The position numbers and the translations under genes were made by a program. The notes under the pieces were generated by a model that saw nothing but the letters and a program-made list of their open reading frames with translations, had not been told where the DNA came from and searched no databases. A stretch of 64,000 nt of DNA, taken from contig NC_068920.1 in assembly GCF_023091745.1 (NCBI RefSeq), positions 151,681,622 through 151,745,621 of the forward strand, read 5' to 3'. This DNA comes from Budorcas taxicolor. Lineage: Eukaryota > Chordata > Mammalia > Artiodactyla > Bovidae. Positions 33,931 through 43,899 of the stretch are shown in pieces (position 1 is the first letter of the stretch; every line of letters starts with the position of its first letter).

Positions 33931-34279
33931 GATTCAAAGCATGAATCTTGGCAAGAGGTGCATCATTCAGAACCACAGCTCCTGGTACTCAAATTCACAG
34001 GTGGGAAGCTCAAAGCTTGGGATCTCTCTGTACACCTCAGCAGCTACTTCTCCCTGGCACATTTTTAGTTTGAAATGTTCATTTCCTGTGGGTTTGGACT
34101 TGTCTGCCTTTTGTTTAACAGCAGATAGTGCTCAAAAGCAAGTTTCCTGGATCACAGCCTCAAACCATTTTGTTAACAAGGAAACTGAGGCTCCGGCAGT
34201 CTCCACGGCCTGTGGGGCGAGATCAGCTCACTTTCAGCTCAGAGCTCTTTTCAGTGACCCCACCCCCACCCACCTTGGC

Positions 34280-34345
34280 CACCCACCAGTTGGAAGTTCA
34301 CTTCCTCCAGGAAGCCCTTCCTGATCACTTGCCCTGACAAACCCC
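34280..34345 (+). mobile_element. L2-like fragment, near-copy of 33,624-33,675
   Basis: agttggaagttcacttcctc caggaagcccttcctgatca cttgccctgaca closely repeats the 52-bp block at 33,624-33,675. It is either a second L2 fragment or a local duplication. Confidence 0.55.
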
Positions 34346-34649
34346 TGCCCCATGTGGCCAAGACCAGGGCATGTTAAAGTAAGGCTCTGAAAGATAAGAC
34401 ACCCAGACTGGGATGGAGTTGGGAACTTTCTTTAAGAACTAATCACAAGACCTGGCCTATCTCTCCACCCTCTTCCAGCAGCTACTTTGCACTCGGGCTA
34501 ATTCCGGGCTGGGCAACGCTAGGCAGGAGCCCTCTCTTGGGCTGGGAATGGATCTGCTCCCCAGCCCGTGTCTTCCCCTTTCTTTAGAATCACCTTCACT
34601 TCCCCTGCCCACAGCCCACCAGGATCTCCAAGTCAAACTATGTTTGGAG
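34346..34649. other. Unique sequence, no gene recognised
   Basis: No named repeat or exon seen. Confidence 0.4.
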
Positions 34650-34830
34650 TGAGGACTGGGCTTTCATGCCTCAGTTCTTTCACTTCATTCTTGAGAAACT
34701 TTGGCCAAAAGATCAAAACTCTAAGCCTCAGTTTCCCCACACATAAAATGGGAGGATAATTCCTGCTTTGCCAGCTTCACAGGGCTTTCGTGAGCCTCAA
34801 GCAAGGTGGATATACGACCTCACTTATCTA
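34650..34830 (+). mobile_element. MIR SINE
   Basis: ctctaagcctcagtttcccc acacataaaatgggaggata attcctgc, then cttcacagggctttcgtgag. Good MIR core and linker. Confidence 0.8.
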
Positions 34831-35559
34831 ACTGGCCAGGAAGAACAACGCTATAGTATTTTTCCATTCCCACCAGGGTCCTGCAGTCAACCCACAACCA
34901 GCTGACCCCTTCCAGGGTCCAGTCCTCTACTTAGCCTTTCAGCCATGCAACCCTCTTGACCATATCCTTCTAGACATCCTCTCTCCCTCTGCCTTCCCAC
35001 ATGTGCCCCCTCTGTCTCAGCTCACTCACTCTCCAGTTAGGACCCAGTCCGGGGAGCAACTCCATGCTTTATCCTGCCGTTCACATCTGCTCACCACACA
35101 CCCGAGACACACCCTGCAGGAAGCATATGCCCTTACACCCAGATCCCTGGAGAACCCCTGCATGCAGTTTCCCCGCGGACACAACACGTAAACACGCAAC
35201 CTCAGGTCCCCACCCCGCTGCCCTCGCCACCTCTCCTTTAGGAAACTCTATCTGGCGACGAAGTTGGAGCACGGTGCCAGCAAGAGCCGCAGCCAGGTCT
35301 GACCAGAGGTAGCCGAGGGTCTGGCGCCTCCACCCCCCATTGCAACAAGCTGAGCAGACCAGCTCTTTGTCTGGAGATTTCTATGACATACTTTTACTTC
35401 CTCTTTTTAGAAACTGCAAGGAATTTTATAAATAATTCTGGGTTCAGTACACTAAATGATGACCCTCTTGCCTTCAGTCCGTGGTCCAAATCTACATTAC
35501 TCTTTGATTTCCCAGTCTGACCTACCTGGCCTCCCTCTTGCAGGAGCGAGCATGAAGCT
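34831..35559. other. Unique sequence, no gene recognised
   Basis: Frames at 35,001-35,312 (plus) and 35,081-35,272 (minus) overlap on opposite strands and have no domain. No named repeat. Confidence 0.45.
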
Positions 35560-36400
35560 TTTTATCAGCAGAGCTTTTCAGCCCAGGCTCAGAGGGGAAG
35601 TATTTTGTTCTAGGTCTGACAGGCAGTAGAGGCGCAGACTCAGTCAGTGGAGGCCACTCTCAGCCAGCAGGGTGAGCCAGGCAAAGAGCACTGTGGTCAC
35701 GTGCACGGTGGGTTCCAGCAGTTCATGGTCAAGGAGGGGAGAAATATGACATGTGACCAAATGTATCAGAGTGTGCACTGCAGGATGTCCAGAGATCCAT
35801 GTGGGGAAGTGCCTAATTCACGGCGGGGGGCAAGAAGCAGAATGAAGAGACTGGCATCTTAGAGATGATTAAGCTGGGTCTTGAAGGATGAGCAGGAGTC
35901 TGTAAGTAGGTTTTTAGGGGAGGAGGGAATGGTTTTCTAAGCAGAGGAAGCAGAATAGGGAAAAGCCCAGAGGTCCCAAACCAGGAGTGGGTTTCAGGAA
36001 TTACAGTAGTTCCCTGAGGCTGGAGCAGAAGTTCCAAGAGGTAGGGTGGTGAGGATGATGAGAGCTTCTGAAAGTAGTTCATGCAAGACCTTGCATATCA
36101 CGCAGAGGACTATGTGCTGTATACGGACAGCAGAGGGGAGCCTTGGAAAGATGGACAATGCTAGTCATCTGGTGTCTAGAAAGAGGACTTGGGTTGCTGG
36201 GAGAGGGTATGAGGAGGGTGCCAGTTTAGAGCAGAGAACAGGGAGTGCCCGGCAGCAGGGCTTTCAATTAAAGAGGGTTGCATGCCAACTCAGCAGGGGC
36301 AGTTGGGTTGGAAGTAAAGGGACTCTTGCAGAACTGGAGAAGAGGTGGGATTACCTGAACTATATTAGATTGTAGGGGCTGTGAGAGAATGGTGGTGTCC
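35560..36400 (+). repeat. Ancient unassigned mammalian repeat (long copy)
   Basis: gctgggtcttgaaggatgag caggagtctg, ggttttctaagcagaggaag cagaatagggaaaagccc, ctgaggctggagcagaagtt, catgcaagaccttgcatatc. The longest copy of the recurring family. The first 80 bp may instead be a minus-strand MIR. Confidence 0.5.
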
Positions 36401-36589
36401 AGACAGAGGGATATGAAGACTTGAAAGGCCATTGCCACGCTTGAGAAAAGGGGACCAATGGAGGCAAAGCGCAGTGGTGCAATGGCGATGAGTCTGGAGA
36501 CTTAAAGTCAGGTGCAGATCTGTTTGAAGGGGTTTCTGATAAATATATGCGGTCAGGTGGATTGCTGGTCCCAAGCATCCATTCTGGAC

Positions 36590-36985
36590 CAATAGGCAGA
36601 GCATATATCTCCATCCCATTGACTCTAGACGTGGTCACATGACTGTCTTTGACCAATGGAATATGGATAGAAGCAATCACATGCCAGTGCAGCAACTTTG
36701 AGAAACATCACATCATCTCTTTCTTCCTCCAGCTCTCACCATAAACTAATACATATCAGGTAGAAGCAGCAACTTCAGCCTGGGCTCTGGGAGGAGAGGA
36801 TACACAGAGCAGACATTCTGCCTGGCTGGAAGCCAGTGCAAGTCTACAAAACCATGTAGTCTTGACTGCCCTCCAGCTGACATGTAGCATGAGTGATAAA
36901 GAAACCTTTGTGGTCATAAACTAAGAGGCAGTGATGGGGGGGATGTTTGTTATGCAGCATCAACTGCAGCCAAAGCTGATATATG
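36590..36985 (+). mobile_element. Ancient MLT1-like LTR (MaLR)
   Basis: gtcacatgactgtctttgac caatggaatatgg, gctgacatgtagcatgagtg ataaagaaacctttgtggtc ataaactaag, tgtttgttatgcagcatcaa. The 3' pattern is shared with 19,690-20,162. No internal genes. Confidence 0.55.
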
Positions 36986-37084
36986 CTATATATATGAGAC
37001 AAGGAGGGAACAGACGGTGAAGAAGCTCACATGTCATGATCAGGAGCTGTGCACATGGAGGGTCAACAGAATTTTGTAGTTGAT

Positions 37085-37428
37085 GAAACTTCTCCATCTT
37101 TTTCAAAGCCAACCCTCCTCACTCCTTCCTACTCCTCCCAGTACCTCACTCTATCAGCCATCCCTTCCCTCTCCTGGACTGAATCCTTCCCCTGAGCTTA
37201 TATTTCACTTGTCTTTTCCATCTAAAATCCTTTTCTTCACCCTGTCTGCCTTCAACTATAGCTCAATCGCTCCCCTGACTTTCTCAAACAAACTTCCTCA
37301 AAGAGTTGATTCTACTCACCATCTCCACTTCTTTCTCTATCACCTACCAGCAATCTAGCTTACCTGCCCTCCACTCCACCAAAATTACTCACAGTATGTT
37401 CCAGTAATCTCCTAATTGCTCAATGCCA
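37085..37428 (+). mobile_element. L2 LINE ORF2 fragment
   Basis: ctcaaacaaacttcctcaaa gagttgattctactcaccat ctccacttctttctc, then ccaccaaaattactcacagt and ctaattgctcaatgcc. These are the L2 ORF2 reverse-transcriptase region landmarks as I recall them. It ends exactly where BovB begins, so L2 was the target. Decayed, no intact frame. Confidence 0.65.
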
Positions 37429-38598
37429 TCCAGAGATCAAATTGCCAACATCCGCTGGATCATCAAAAAAGCAAGAGAGTTCCAGAAAAGCATCTATTTC
37501 TGCTTTATTGACTATGCCAAAGCCTTAGACTGTGTGGATCACAATAAACTGTGGAAAATTCTGAAAGAGATGGCTTTGAGATCCAAAGAGATCCAAACCA
37601 CCTGACCTGCCTCTTGAGAAACCTGTATGCAGGTCAGGAAGCAACAGTTAGAACTGGCCATGAAACAACAGACTGGTTTCAAATAGGAAAAGGAGTGCGT
37701 CAAGGCTATATATTGTCACTCCTCTTATTTGACTTATATGCAGAGTACATCATGAGAAACGCTGGACTGGAGGAAGCATAAGCTGGAATCAAGATTGCCA
37801 GGAGAAATATCAATCACCTCAGATATGCAGATGACACCACCCTTATGGCAGAAAGTGAAGAAGAACTAAAGAGCCTCTTGATGAAAGTGAAAAAGGAGAG
37901 TGAAAAATTTAGCTTAAAGCTCAACATTCAGAAAACAAAGATCATGGCATCCAGTCCCATCACTTCATGGCAAATAGATGGGGAAACAGTGGCTGACTTT
38001 ATTTTTCTGGGCTCCAAAATCACTGCAGATGGTGACTGCAGCCATGAAATTAAAAGATGCTTACTCCTTGGAAGGAAAGTGATGACCAAACTAGACAGCA
38101 TATTAAAAAGCAGAGATATTACTTTGCCAACAAAAGTCTGTCTAGTCAAGGCTATGGTTTTTCCAGTGGTCATGTATGGATGTGAGAGTTGGACTGTGAA
38201 GAAGGCAGAGCGCCGAAGAATTGATGCTTTTGATCTGTGGTGTTGGAGAACACTCTTGAGAGTCCCTTGGACCGCAAGGAGATCCAACCAGTCCATCCTA
38301 AAGGAGATCAGCCCTGGGTTTTCACTGGAAGGACTGATGCTAAAGCTGAAACTCCAATACTTTGGCCACCTGATGCAAACAGCTGACTCATTTGAAAAGA
38401 CCCTGATGCTGGGAAAGATTGAGGGCAGGAGGAGAAGGGGATGACAGAGAATGAGATGGTTGGATGGCATCACCAAATCAATGGACATGGGTTTGGATGG
38501 ACTCTGGGAGTTGGTGATGGACAGGGAGGCCTGGCGTGCTACGGTTCATGGGGTCACAAAGAGTCAGACAGGACTGAACAACTGAACTGAACTGATCG
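37429..38598 (+). mobile_element. BovB LINE (RTE), 5'-truncated, well preserved
   Basis: Runs from gagatcaaattgccaacatc to a 3' end with the ACTGA-repeat tail (gaacaactgaactgaactga, 38,575-38,594). It covers the core and C-terminal part of the ORF2 reverse transcriptase. About 1.17 kb of a roughly 3.2-kb element; sits in L2 sequence. Confidence 0.95.
37441..38444 (+). pseudogene. BovB ORF2 reverse-transcriptase remnant
   Basis: Would encode the reverse-transcriptase palm and C-terminal region used for target-primed integration. Visible motifs: FIDYAKALDCVDHNKLW from about 37,504 and YADDTTLM (catalytic aspartates) at about 37,825-37,848. It is dead: a frameshift near 37,575 (short duplication of gagatccaaa), a TAA at 37,779-37,781 and a TGA at 38,442-38,444. 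The endonuclease domain is absent because of 5' truncation. The longest open piece is 37,845-38,444 (199 codons). Confidence 0.9.
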
Positions 38599-39077
38599 AG
38601 TCCTTATCTTCCGAGATTGTTCCACAACAGTTAGCTTGGAACTAAATTCAGTATCTCGTTGCTCAACCTCAGACATTCCTCTTTCTGTATTCTCTTAGCT
38701 AGTAGCACAATTATTCATTTAGTGATCCCTGACAGAAAGCCAAAAGGAGATAATGAATTCTGTTCTGGAGTTGTTCAGTCTGCATTGCCTTTGGGACATC
38801 CAAGAAGAGATACCCAAAGGGCAGTTAAACATGTGAACTGGGGGCTTATAATAGAGATCTGAACTGGAGATAAAGATGATTGTTACAGAGCTAGCACTTA
38901 AAGCCACGAGCATGAGTCAACTTGCCTATTTACAGAGTACAAGGACCAGATCTTTAAATCTCCACTCTGACATGAGAGAGCTCTTTCCTGAGCCCATAAA
39001 TTCCTATTCCTAAAATCACAATTCCAGCCACCATTTGGTCCCTTCCCTCAGGAGTCATGCCTCCCAATGGCCTCCAC
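38599..39077. other. Unique sequence (possibly L2 remnant at left), no gene
   Basis: gagtccttatcttccgagat at 38,598 could continue the interrupted L2, but the match is weak. The remainder holds nothing recognisable. Confidence 0.4.
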
Positions 39078-39308
39078 TGTGCTGCTGTTTTTCAGTCGCT
39101 AAGCCGTGTCGGACTCTTTGCAGTTCCAGGGACTGTAGCTCACCAGGCTCCTCTGTCCTTCACTACCTCCCCAAGTTTGCTCAGATTCATGGCCATTGAG
39201 TCAGTGATGCTAACCAACCATCTCATCCTCTGCTGGCCCCTTTTCCTTTTGCCTTCAGTCTTTCTTAACATCAGGGTCTTTTCCAGTGAGTTGGCTCTTC
39301 GCATCTTA
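39078..39308 (-). mobile_element. BovB 3'-terminal fragment
   Basis: Reverse BovB end: tttttcagtcgctaagccgt, aagtttgctcagattcatgg, ttaacatcagggtcttttcc. About 230 bp, 5'-truncated. Confidence 0.9.
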
Positions 39309-39404
39309 TTTCATATTCTTCACCCTGATCATGTTGTGTTCTCCAAGAACTCTTAAAATTCTATCATAAGAATAGAAGGTATAAAATACTACTTACTATC
39401 CAGG

Positions 39405-40098
39405 CACTAAAAAAGGCTAAAACAAAAAAGATGGACAATACCATATCTTGACAAGGACGTGGAATAATTACATCTTATGCTTTGCTGTGGGAATGTAAAA
39501 TGGTACCCTTTATGATCCCACAATTTCACTCCTAAATGATAACAAATGACCACAAAAGACTTCTTGAAGAAATAATAGCCCAAACTGGAAATAACTCAAA
39601 TATCCATCAACAGGAGAATAAATATGCAACGATGGTATATCCATAAAATGGAATACTATTCAGCATTAAAAAGGAACAAACCACTCATATACACAACAAC
39701 TTGGGTGAATCTAACAAACACTGTGCCAAATGAAATAAGCCAGACATGAAAAAGACACACAGTACAATTCCATTTATGTGATGTTCCAGAGCAGGCAAAA
39801 TTAATCAGTGATGAAGAAAATCACCAACTGGTTGCTTGGAAGGGTGGAAGGAAAATTCACTACAAATGGGATCCTTCTGCTGCTGTTGCTGCTAAATTGC
39901 TTCAGTCATGTCCGACTCTGTGCGACCCCATAGACAGCAGTCCACCAGGCTCCGCCATCCCTGGGTAATTCATATCTCATATCTCATTTTGGGTGATGGT
40001 TACATGAGTACAAACAACTGTCAAAACGTGGTAAACCTAGCACTTACAAACTGTGAATTTAATTGTATGAAAATTATACTTTAGTTAAAACTTAGCAA
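39405..40098 (+). mobile_element. Old LINE-1 (L1M-type) 3' end with nested BOV-A piece
   Basis: gacaaggacgtggaataatt, gatcccacaatttcactcct, catcaacaggagaataaata, aatggaatactattcagcat, ccaaatgaaataagccagac, then ggtgatggttacatgagtac and aattgtatgaaaattatact. Interrupted by 39,872-39,967. Confidence 0.87.
39872..39967 (-). mobile_element. BOV-A monomer fragment nested in L1
   Basis: Starts with the complement of the AGC tail (tctgctgctgttgctgct), then ttgcttcagtcatgtccgac and ccaccaggctccgccatccc. A 5'-truncated minus-strand copy. Confidence 0.88.
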
Positions 40099-40164
40099 AA
40101 GAAAATAACTGCAAAGTATCTAGAAAATAAAAACTAAAATAACGAGAATATATAGGGCAGAAAA

Positions 40165-40347
40165 GGTGGCTCAGCGGGAAAGAAGTTCGATCACTGGGTC
40201 AGGAAGATCCCCTGGAGGAGGAAATGGCAACCCACTCCAGTATTTTTGCCTGGAGAATCCCATGGACAGGGGAGCATGGCAGGATGCCGTCCATGGGGTC
40301 GCAAAAGAGTCCAATTCGATTTAGTGATTGAGTGTCCACAAATGCAC
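40165..40347 (+). mobile_element. Bov-tA SINE with deleted head
   Basis: ggtggctcagcgggaaagaa head with an internal deletion, gttcgatcactgggtcagga B-box region, and full body. Perfect 11-bp duplication AGGGCAGAAAA at 40,154-40,164 and 40,348-40,358. Confidence 0.92.
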
Positions 40348-40509
40348 AGGGCAGAAAACATTCAGTTAAAATACAAGTATATTTATGCTATGAATGCACC
40401 TATGTAAATGTCAGCCCCCTCCCTTAACCTAGTCCCCCTTCAGTCTTTCTCCCCGCACCCTTGCCTCAATCTCCATGACAACTGCCCATTAATAAGTTTC
40501 TAGCCATCC

Positions 40510-40665
40510 TGAGAGATGATGCAATGCAAAGAGCAGAAGCCTTAGAGACAGAGCTGCTTTCAAATCCCAGCCGCAATTTAGGAACTGAGTGCCCACCAGC
40601 AAGTTACTTGGTCTCTCAGCCTACATTGCCTCAACGATAAAGTCGGTTGATACCTGTTAGGCTGG
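40510..40665 (+). mobile_element. MIR SINE
   Basis: gatgcaatgcaaagagcaga, ctttcaaatcccagccgcaa, gcaagttacttggtctctca gcctacattgcctc: MIR 5' half and core. Confidence 0.75.
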
Positions 40666-41589
40666 GCAAAGCAAGCTGCAGTGTGCTGATTAGTTTCTGG
40701 AGAACCTAATTCTTTTGACCTCTGCCTGTGAAACCAAACTGTATGTGAAAGGCTTGTTGAAGGCCTGGAAAACTTAGCGAAGGAGACTCCTGGGCTGTTT
40801 CTCCCCTGAGGGTAGAGAGCTGGCCCTGGGGGTCCTGGTGTTAGGGTCTGGGTGGGCCGATGCTAAAAGCTCAGAGCCACCAGTAACGGGAAAAGGTGTT
40901 CCTGACCAATGACTAAGGACACAGGTTTCCTGGCAAGGCTTGGCCACTGGTGGGTCTTGCCCAAATCACTTTGCACACCTCTAGACTCAGTTGCTACACC
41001 AAAAGGGGCCAGATCAGACTGGATCTGAAGAATCTGATACTGAAAACAGCCTCCAGGGTTTCCCAGTATCTAGAGGAGGCAAAGACAGACTTGAACTGGT
41101 TCTGTCTGAAAGACGGAAGGGAAAGATCAGCGCCCTGCCGCCCAGGCTCCCCTCCCCCACCATGGTGCCCCTTGAGCCAGGCCTCTAGGCCTCTCAGGGG
41201 CAAAGTTTGAAATCCCCCTAACCAGATGAACCCGAGGGACGTCTCCAGCGCTAGCTCGTTCAGTCATTGTGCACCTGTTCCATGTAACAATAACTAAGAA
41301 TCTGCACCTGCCCCCTCCCCCCTCAACGTGGTAAGGAAGGCAAGGAAGACCCAGAAATGACTCCCAGGAAGGAAGAAAGAACTTCGTGTAGCCCAAGAGG
41401 TGCAGAAGGACGACAGAACACCCACAACCTTCCCCCAGGTACACGCGACCCCCCACCCACCCCAGCCCCTCTGCCCTTGGCATTTCCTCACTCACAGCTG
41501 TCTCTATTTCGTGGTCTCGGGAACGGAGGCTCTCCCTGGGAAAGGGTTTCCCAGCTAGGAAGCAGCTGGGCCAGATGCTCCCCGCCCCA
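40666..41589. other. CpG-island shore, no exon assigned
   Basis: Unique sequence rising in GC content. A 249-codon minus-strand frame (41,127-41,876) and opposed plus frames cross into the CpG island. None shows a recognisable domain, and purine/pyrimidine bias explains them. Confidence 0.45.
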
Positions 41590-42496
41590 CCTCCGGCCCC
41601 TTGAGACCCACCCATTTCTAAGTAAACGGAGGAGGCCACGAGGCCTGCAGAGGAGGAGCGCAAACGACAAGCAAAGCCATCCACGCCGCCGCAGGGGCTC
41701 GGGTCTCGCCTCCGCAGAGAGGAGCGCGCTGGCTGACAAACCTCCGCGTCTAACTCCCTCCCCTCCCCGGCCCGCGGGAAGAATGGGGATCTCAAGTCGC
41801 TCTGCTTTCTCTCTTTGCGTGCTGACATTTTTTTCCACTTTACTGTTTCTTGGACGCCTTTCAAGAGTTTGTGCAATCATTCTGTTTAGCTGCTTTTCTG
41901 CCATTTTCAAACGCAGGGTGGTGTCCCTTTGGAGTGGGAACGTGGTGGTCTGAAGACTTGAAGGGCCCCGATCGCCTCCCATCACCCCGACGCCTCCGGC
42001 CTCGTAGCTGCCAAAGTTACTACGTTTGAAACTTTCCCCGTGCTGGGTGTTGGGCTTGGTCCTCGGCTTTCTGAGCTCCCCGACCTCTCCCTCTCGGCGC
42101 CCCCGGCTCTGAGAGGTTCCTGCGCCCCTCCTTCGCCCTCCCAGGAGCCCCCTTCCCGGAGGGATCCTCTTCCCACCCTGTCCAGGGCGAGGGCGCCCCT
42201 TCCCTCCTCCTGCCCCGTAGATGGGTCAGAGCCCTCCCTCCTTCCGAGACTTCCTCGGTGGTCCCGCCCTGCGCCCCCTGAGCCTGCCTTCTCCCGCCTC
42301 CACCCCCCCACCCCCGGACCCCGTGGGAAGCCCTGCCCGCAGCCCTTCAAGAGGCCCGAGTCCGGAAGGCTGGGCAGAGGCTGCGACGGGGACGGGATGG
42401 GACAGAGACCGGGTCAGAGTTGGGCACCGCGGGAGCGATCAGAACAAAAGCGGGGACACGGGCAGGGCAGCAACAGGGCAGGGCCGGCGCGGCGGC

Positions 42497-42533
42497 CCGT
42501 CCTCGTCGCGCCGCCCCGTCCTCGTCGCGCCGC
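42497..42533. repeat. Tandem 19-bp repeat in CpG island (two copies)
   Basis: CCGTCCTCGTCGCGCCGC at 42,497-42,514 is repeated at 42,516-42,533. It is rich in CpG, so likely mutable and possibly length-variable. Confidence 0.85.
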
Positions 42534-42899
42534 CCCCACCCGGCTCCAGCCCCCCGGGGGCTGGCGGGCTCAGGGGGCTGGGGCGGCGCCTCGTGGGACC
42601 CACCTGATCTGCAGAAGCTGGGCGCGCTGGGGGCTGGCCGGAGCCTCGGCTCCCCGGCGGCGTCCTCGGCTGCCGGAACAGTCGGCTCGCTGCCTCCCCC
42701 CGAGCCCCGCGGGGCGTGCCGGGGCGGGGTGTGCCGCCTGCGCTCCCGTCGGCCGGCCGCCGGGCTCTCCTCCGGGGAGGCGGGCAGGGGCGCGAGGGAG
42801 CCGGCGGGCGCTGGGCAGCGGGCGGCACGCTCCCAGCTCCGCCCGGCCCCCGGTGTTTGTGCAGAGCGGGTCCCGCCCCGGACACGGCCGCTGGGAGGC

Positions 42900-43031
42900 C
42901 CCGCGCGCTAGTGCGCGAGTGCCGGTGCGCGTGTGTGTCTGGTGGCAGGGCGGCGCAGGGGGATGTTTGTTTCATTTTCACTCAGGCAGAAAAAAGCCTG
43001 AAACCAGCAAAAAAAGAAAAGACAATCCCTG
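42900..43031 (+). other. Candidate end of an untranslated first exon, with 5' splice site
   Basis: The sequence leaves the GC-rich core at about 42,960 and reaches ccctg/gtgagg with the junction at 43,031/43,032, a close match to the donor consensus. The ATG at 42,963 runs only 12 codons to a TGA, so the segment would be 5' UTR or non-coding. The exon start is not defined by sequence alone. The call is inference from donor quality and CpG-island context. Confidence 0.4.
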
Positions 43032-43290
43032 GTGAGGGTGGCTGGGCCTCTTTGCCTTCTTGGGCCTGCGCGTGGTGGGGCTGGCCGTGGGGCGGGGGCG
43101 GAGGGGGTACCCGGAGCATCGGAGGGTGGGGTGGGGTCTGTCACCCAGGACCGCGGGGAGGGGCCCCGAAGCCCTGGCGCCCCGCCAGACACGAGGGAAG
43201 AGGAGAGCCTGGGAGGTCTGATCCACTGTTTGTTTCCTGGGGAAGGAAGGGTGCAGATGACAGCGACAGGCCGGCAGCCGGGAGCCACTC

Positions 43291-43894
43291 TCGCTGGAGC
43301 CCCCAAACATCCTGAGCTCTGCATGAGAGGGGCTGGTCACTGGGCACCTAGCGCCGGCCCTGCCAGGGTTTGTTCCCAGACTTAGTAGTCTTCGGGCCCA
43401 GAGTTCCTCAAACAGAATTCTGCACAGGCCCTGTGGTTCTCCACTAGAATTATTTTAGAACGGAACTAGAAAACAAATTAAAAAAAAAAAAATCTATTTC
43501 AAAGTTTGTGCTTCTGAGCCCAGCGTGACTACATTTCATTTCTGGTGAGTTGATGTAGGCACATCCGGCTGACTTAGTGCTGGTAGCCACAACAATTATC
43601 TCACTTCTTGGGCTCCAGACCATATATTTTGCTGCTGCAAAACACAGAATTTTATTTGGCGGGGATCATTTGCCTTTGAACTTCAACTTCAGGGGCTAAG
43701 AAATTAGCTTCTTAAATATTTTAACGAGTTGAAACTGTAATTTGACACCATGAAAATGGCACAGAGCCTGGGTATGATGCATCATTTTAATTGTTTCATG
43801 CTAATGAGAAAAGAACAGAGCCCTGATCAAATATTTGAAGGGTATAAGAGGCTGCAGGAGGTCAAGTGACTTCTGGAAACCTGGGAGGATGGAG
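43291..43894. other. Unique AT-rich sequence, no gene recognised
   Basis: A sharp drop in GC after the CpG island. Contains a poly-A run (about 43,479-43,491) and no named repeat. If the donor at 43,031 is real, this is the start of intron 1. Confidence 0.45.
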
Positions 43895-43899
43895 GTTCC

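Larger units (their letters stand above)
41590..43290 (+). promoter_or_regulatory. CpG island, probable promoter of an unidentified gene
   Basis: Dense CpG dinucleotides and very high GC, unlike anything else in the window. GC boxes include ggggcggggtg (42,721-42,731), ctccgcccgg (about 42,837), tcccgccccgg (42,871-42,881) and ggggcgggggcgga (43,089-43,102). No convincing TATA box, as usual for CpG promoters. The splice donor at 43,031/43,032 favours plus-strand transcription, but bidirectional initiation is possible. Long frames on both strands (331 codons at 42,040-43,035; 180 codons minus at 42,439-42,981) are expected in stop-poor GC-rich DNA. I cannot name the gene. Confidence 0.85.

Noticed and set aside
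42040..43035. 331-codon plus-strand open frame in the CpG island
   Set aside because: Stop-poor GC-rich DNA, proline/arginine/alanine-rich product, competing frames on both strands and no domain; the frame also reads through the presumed splice donor.
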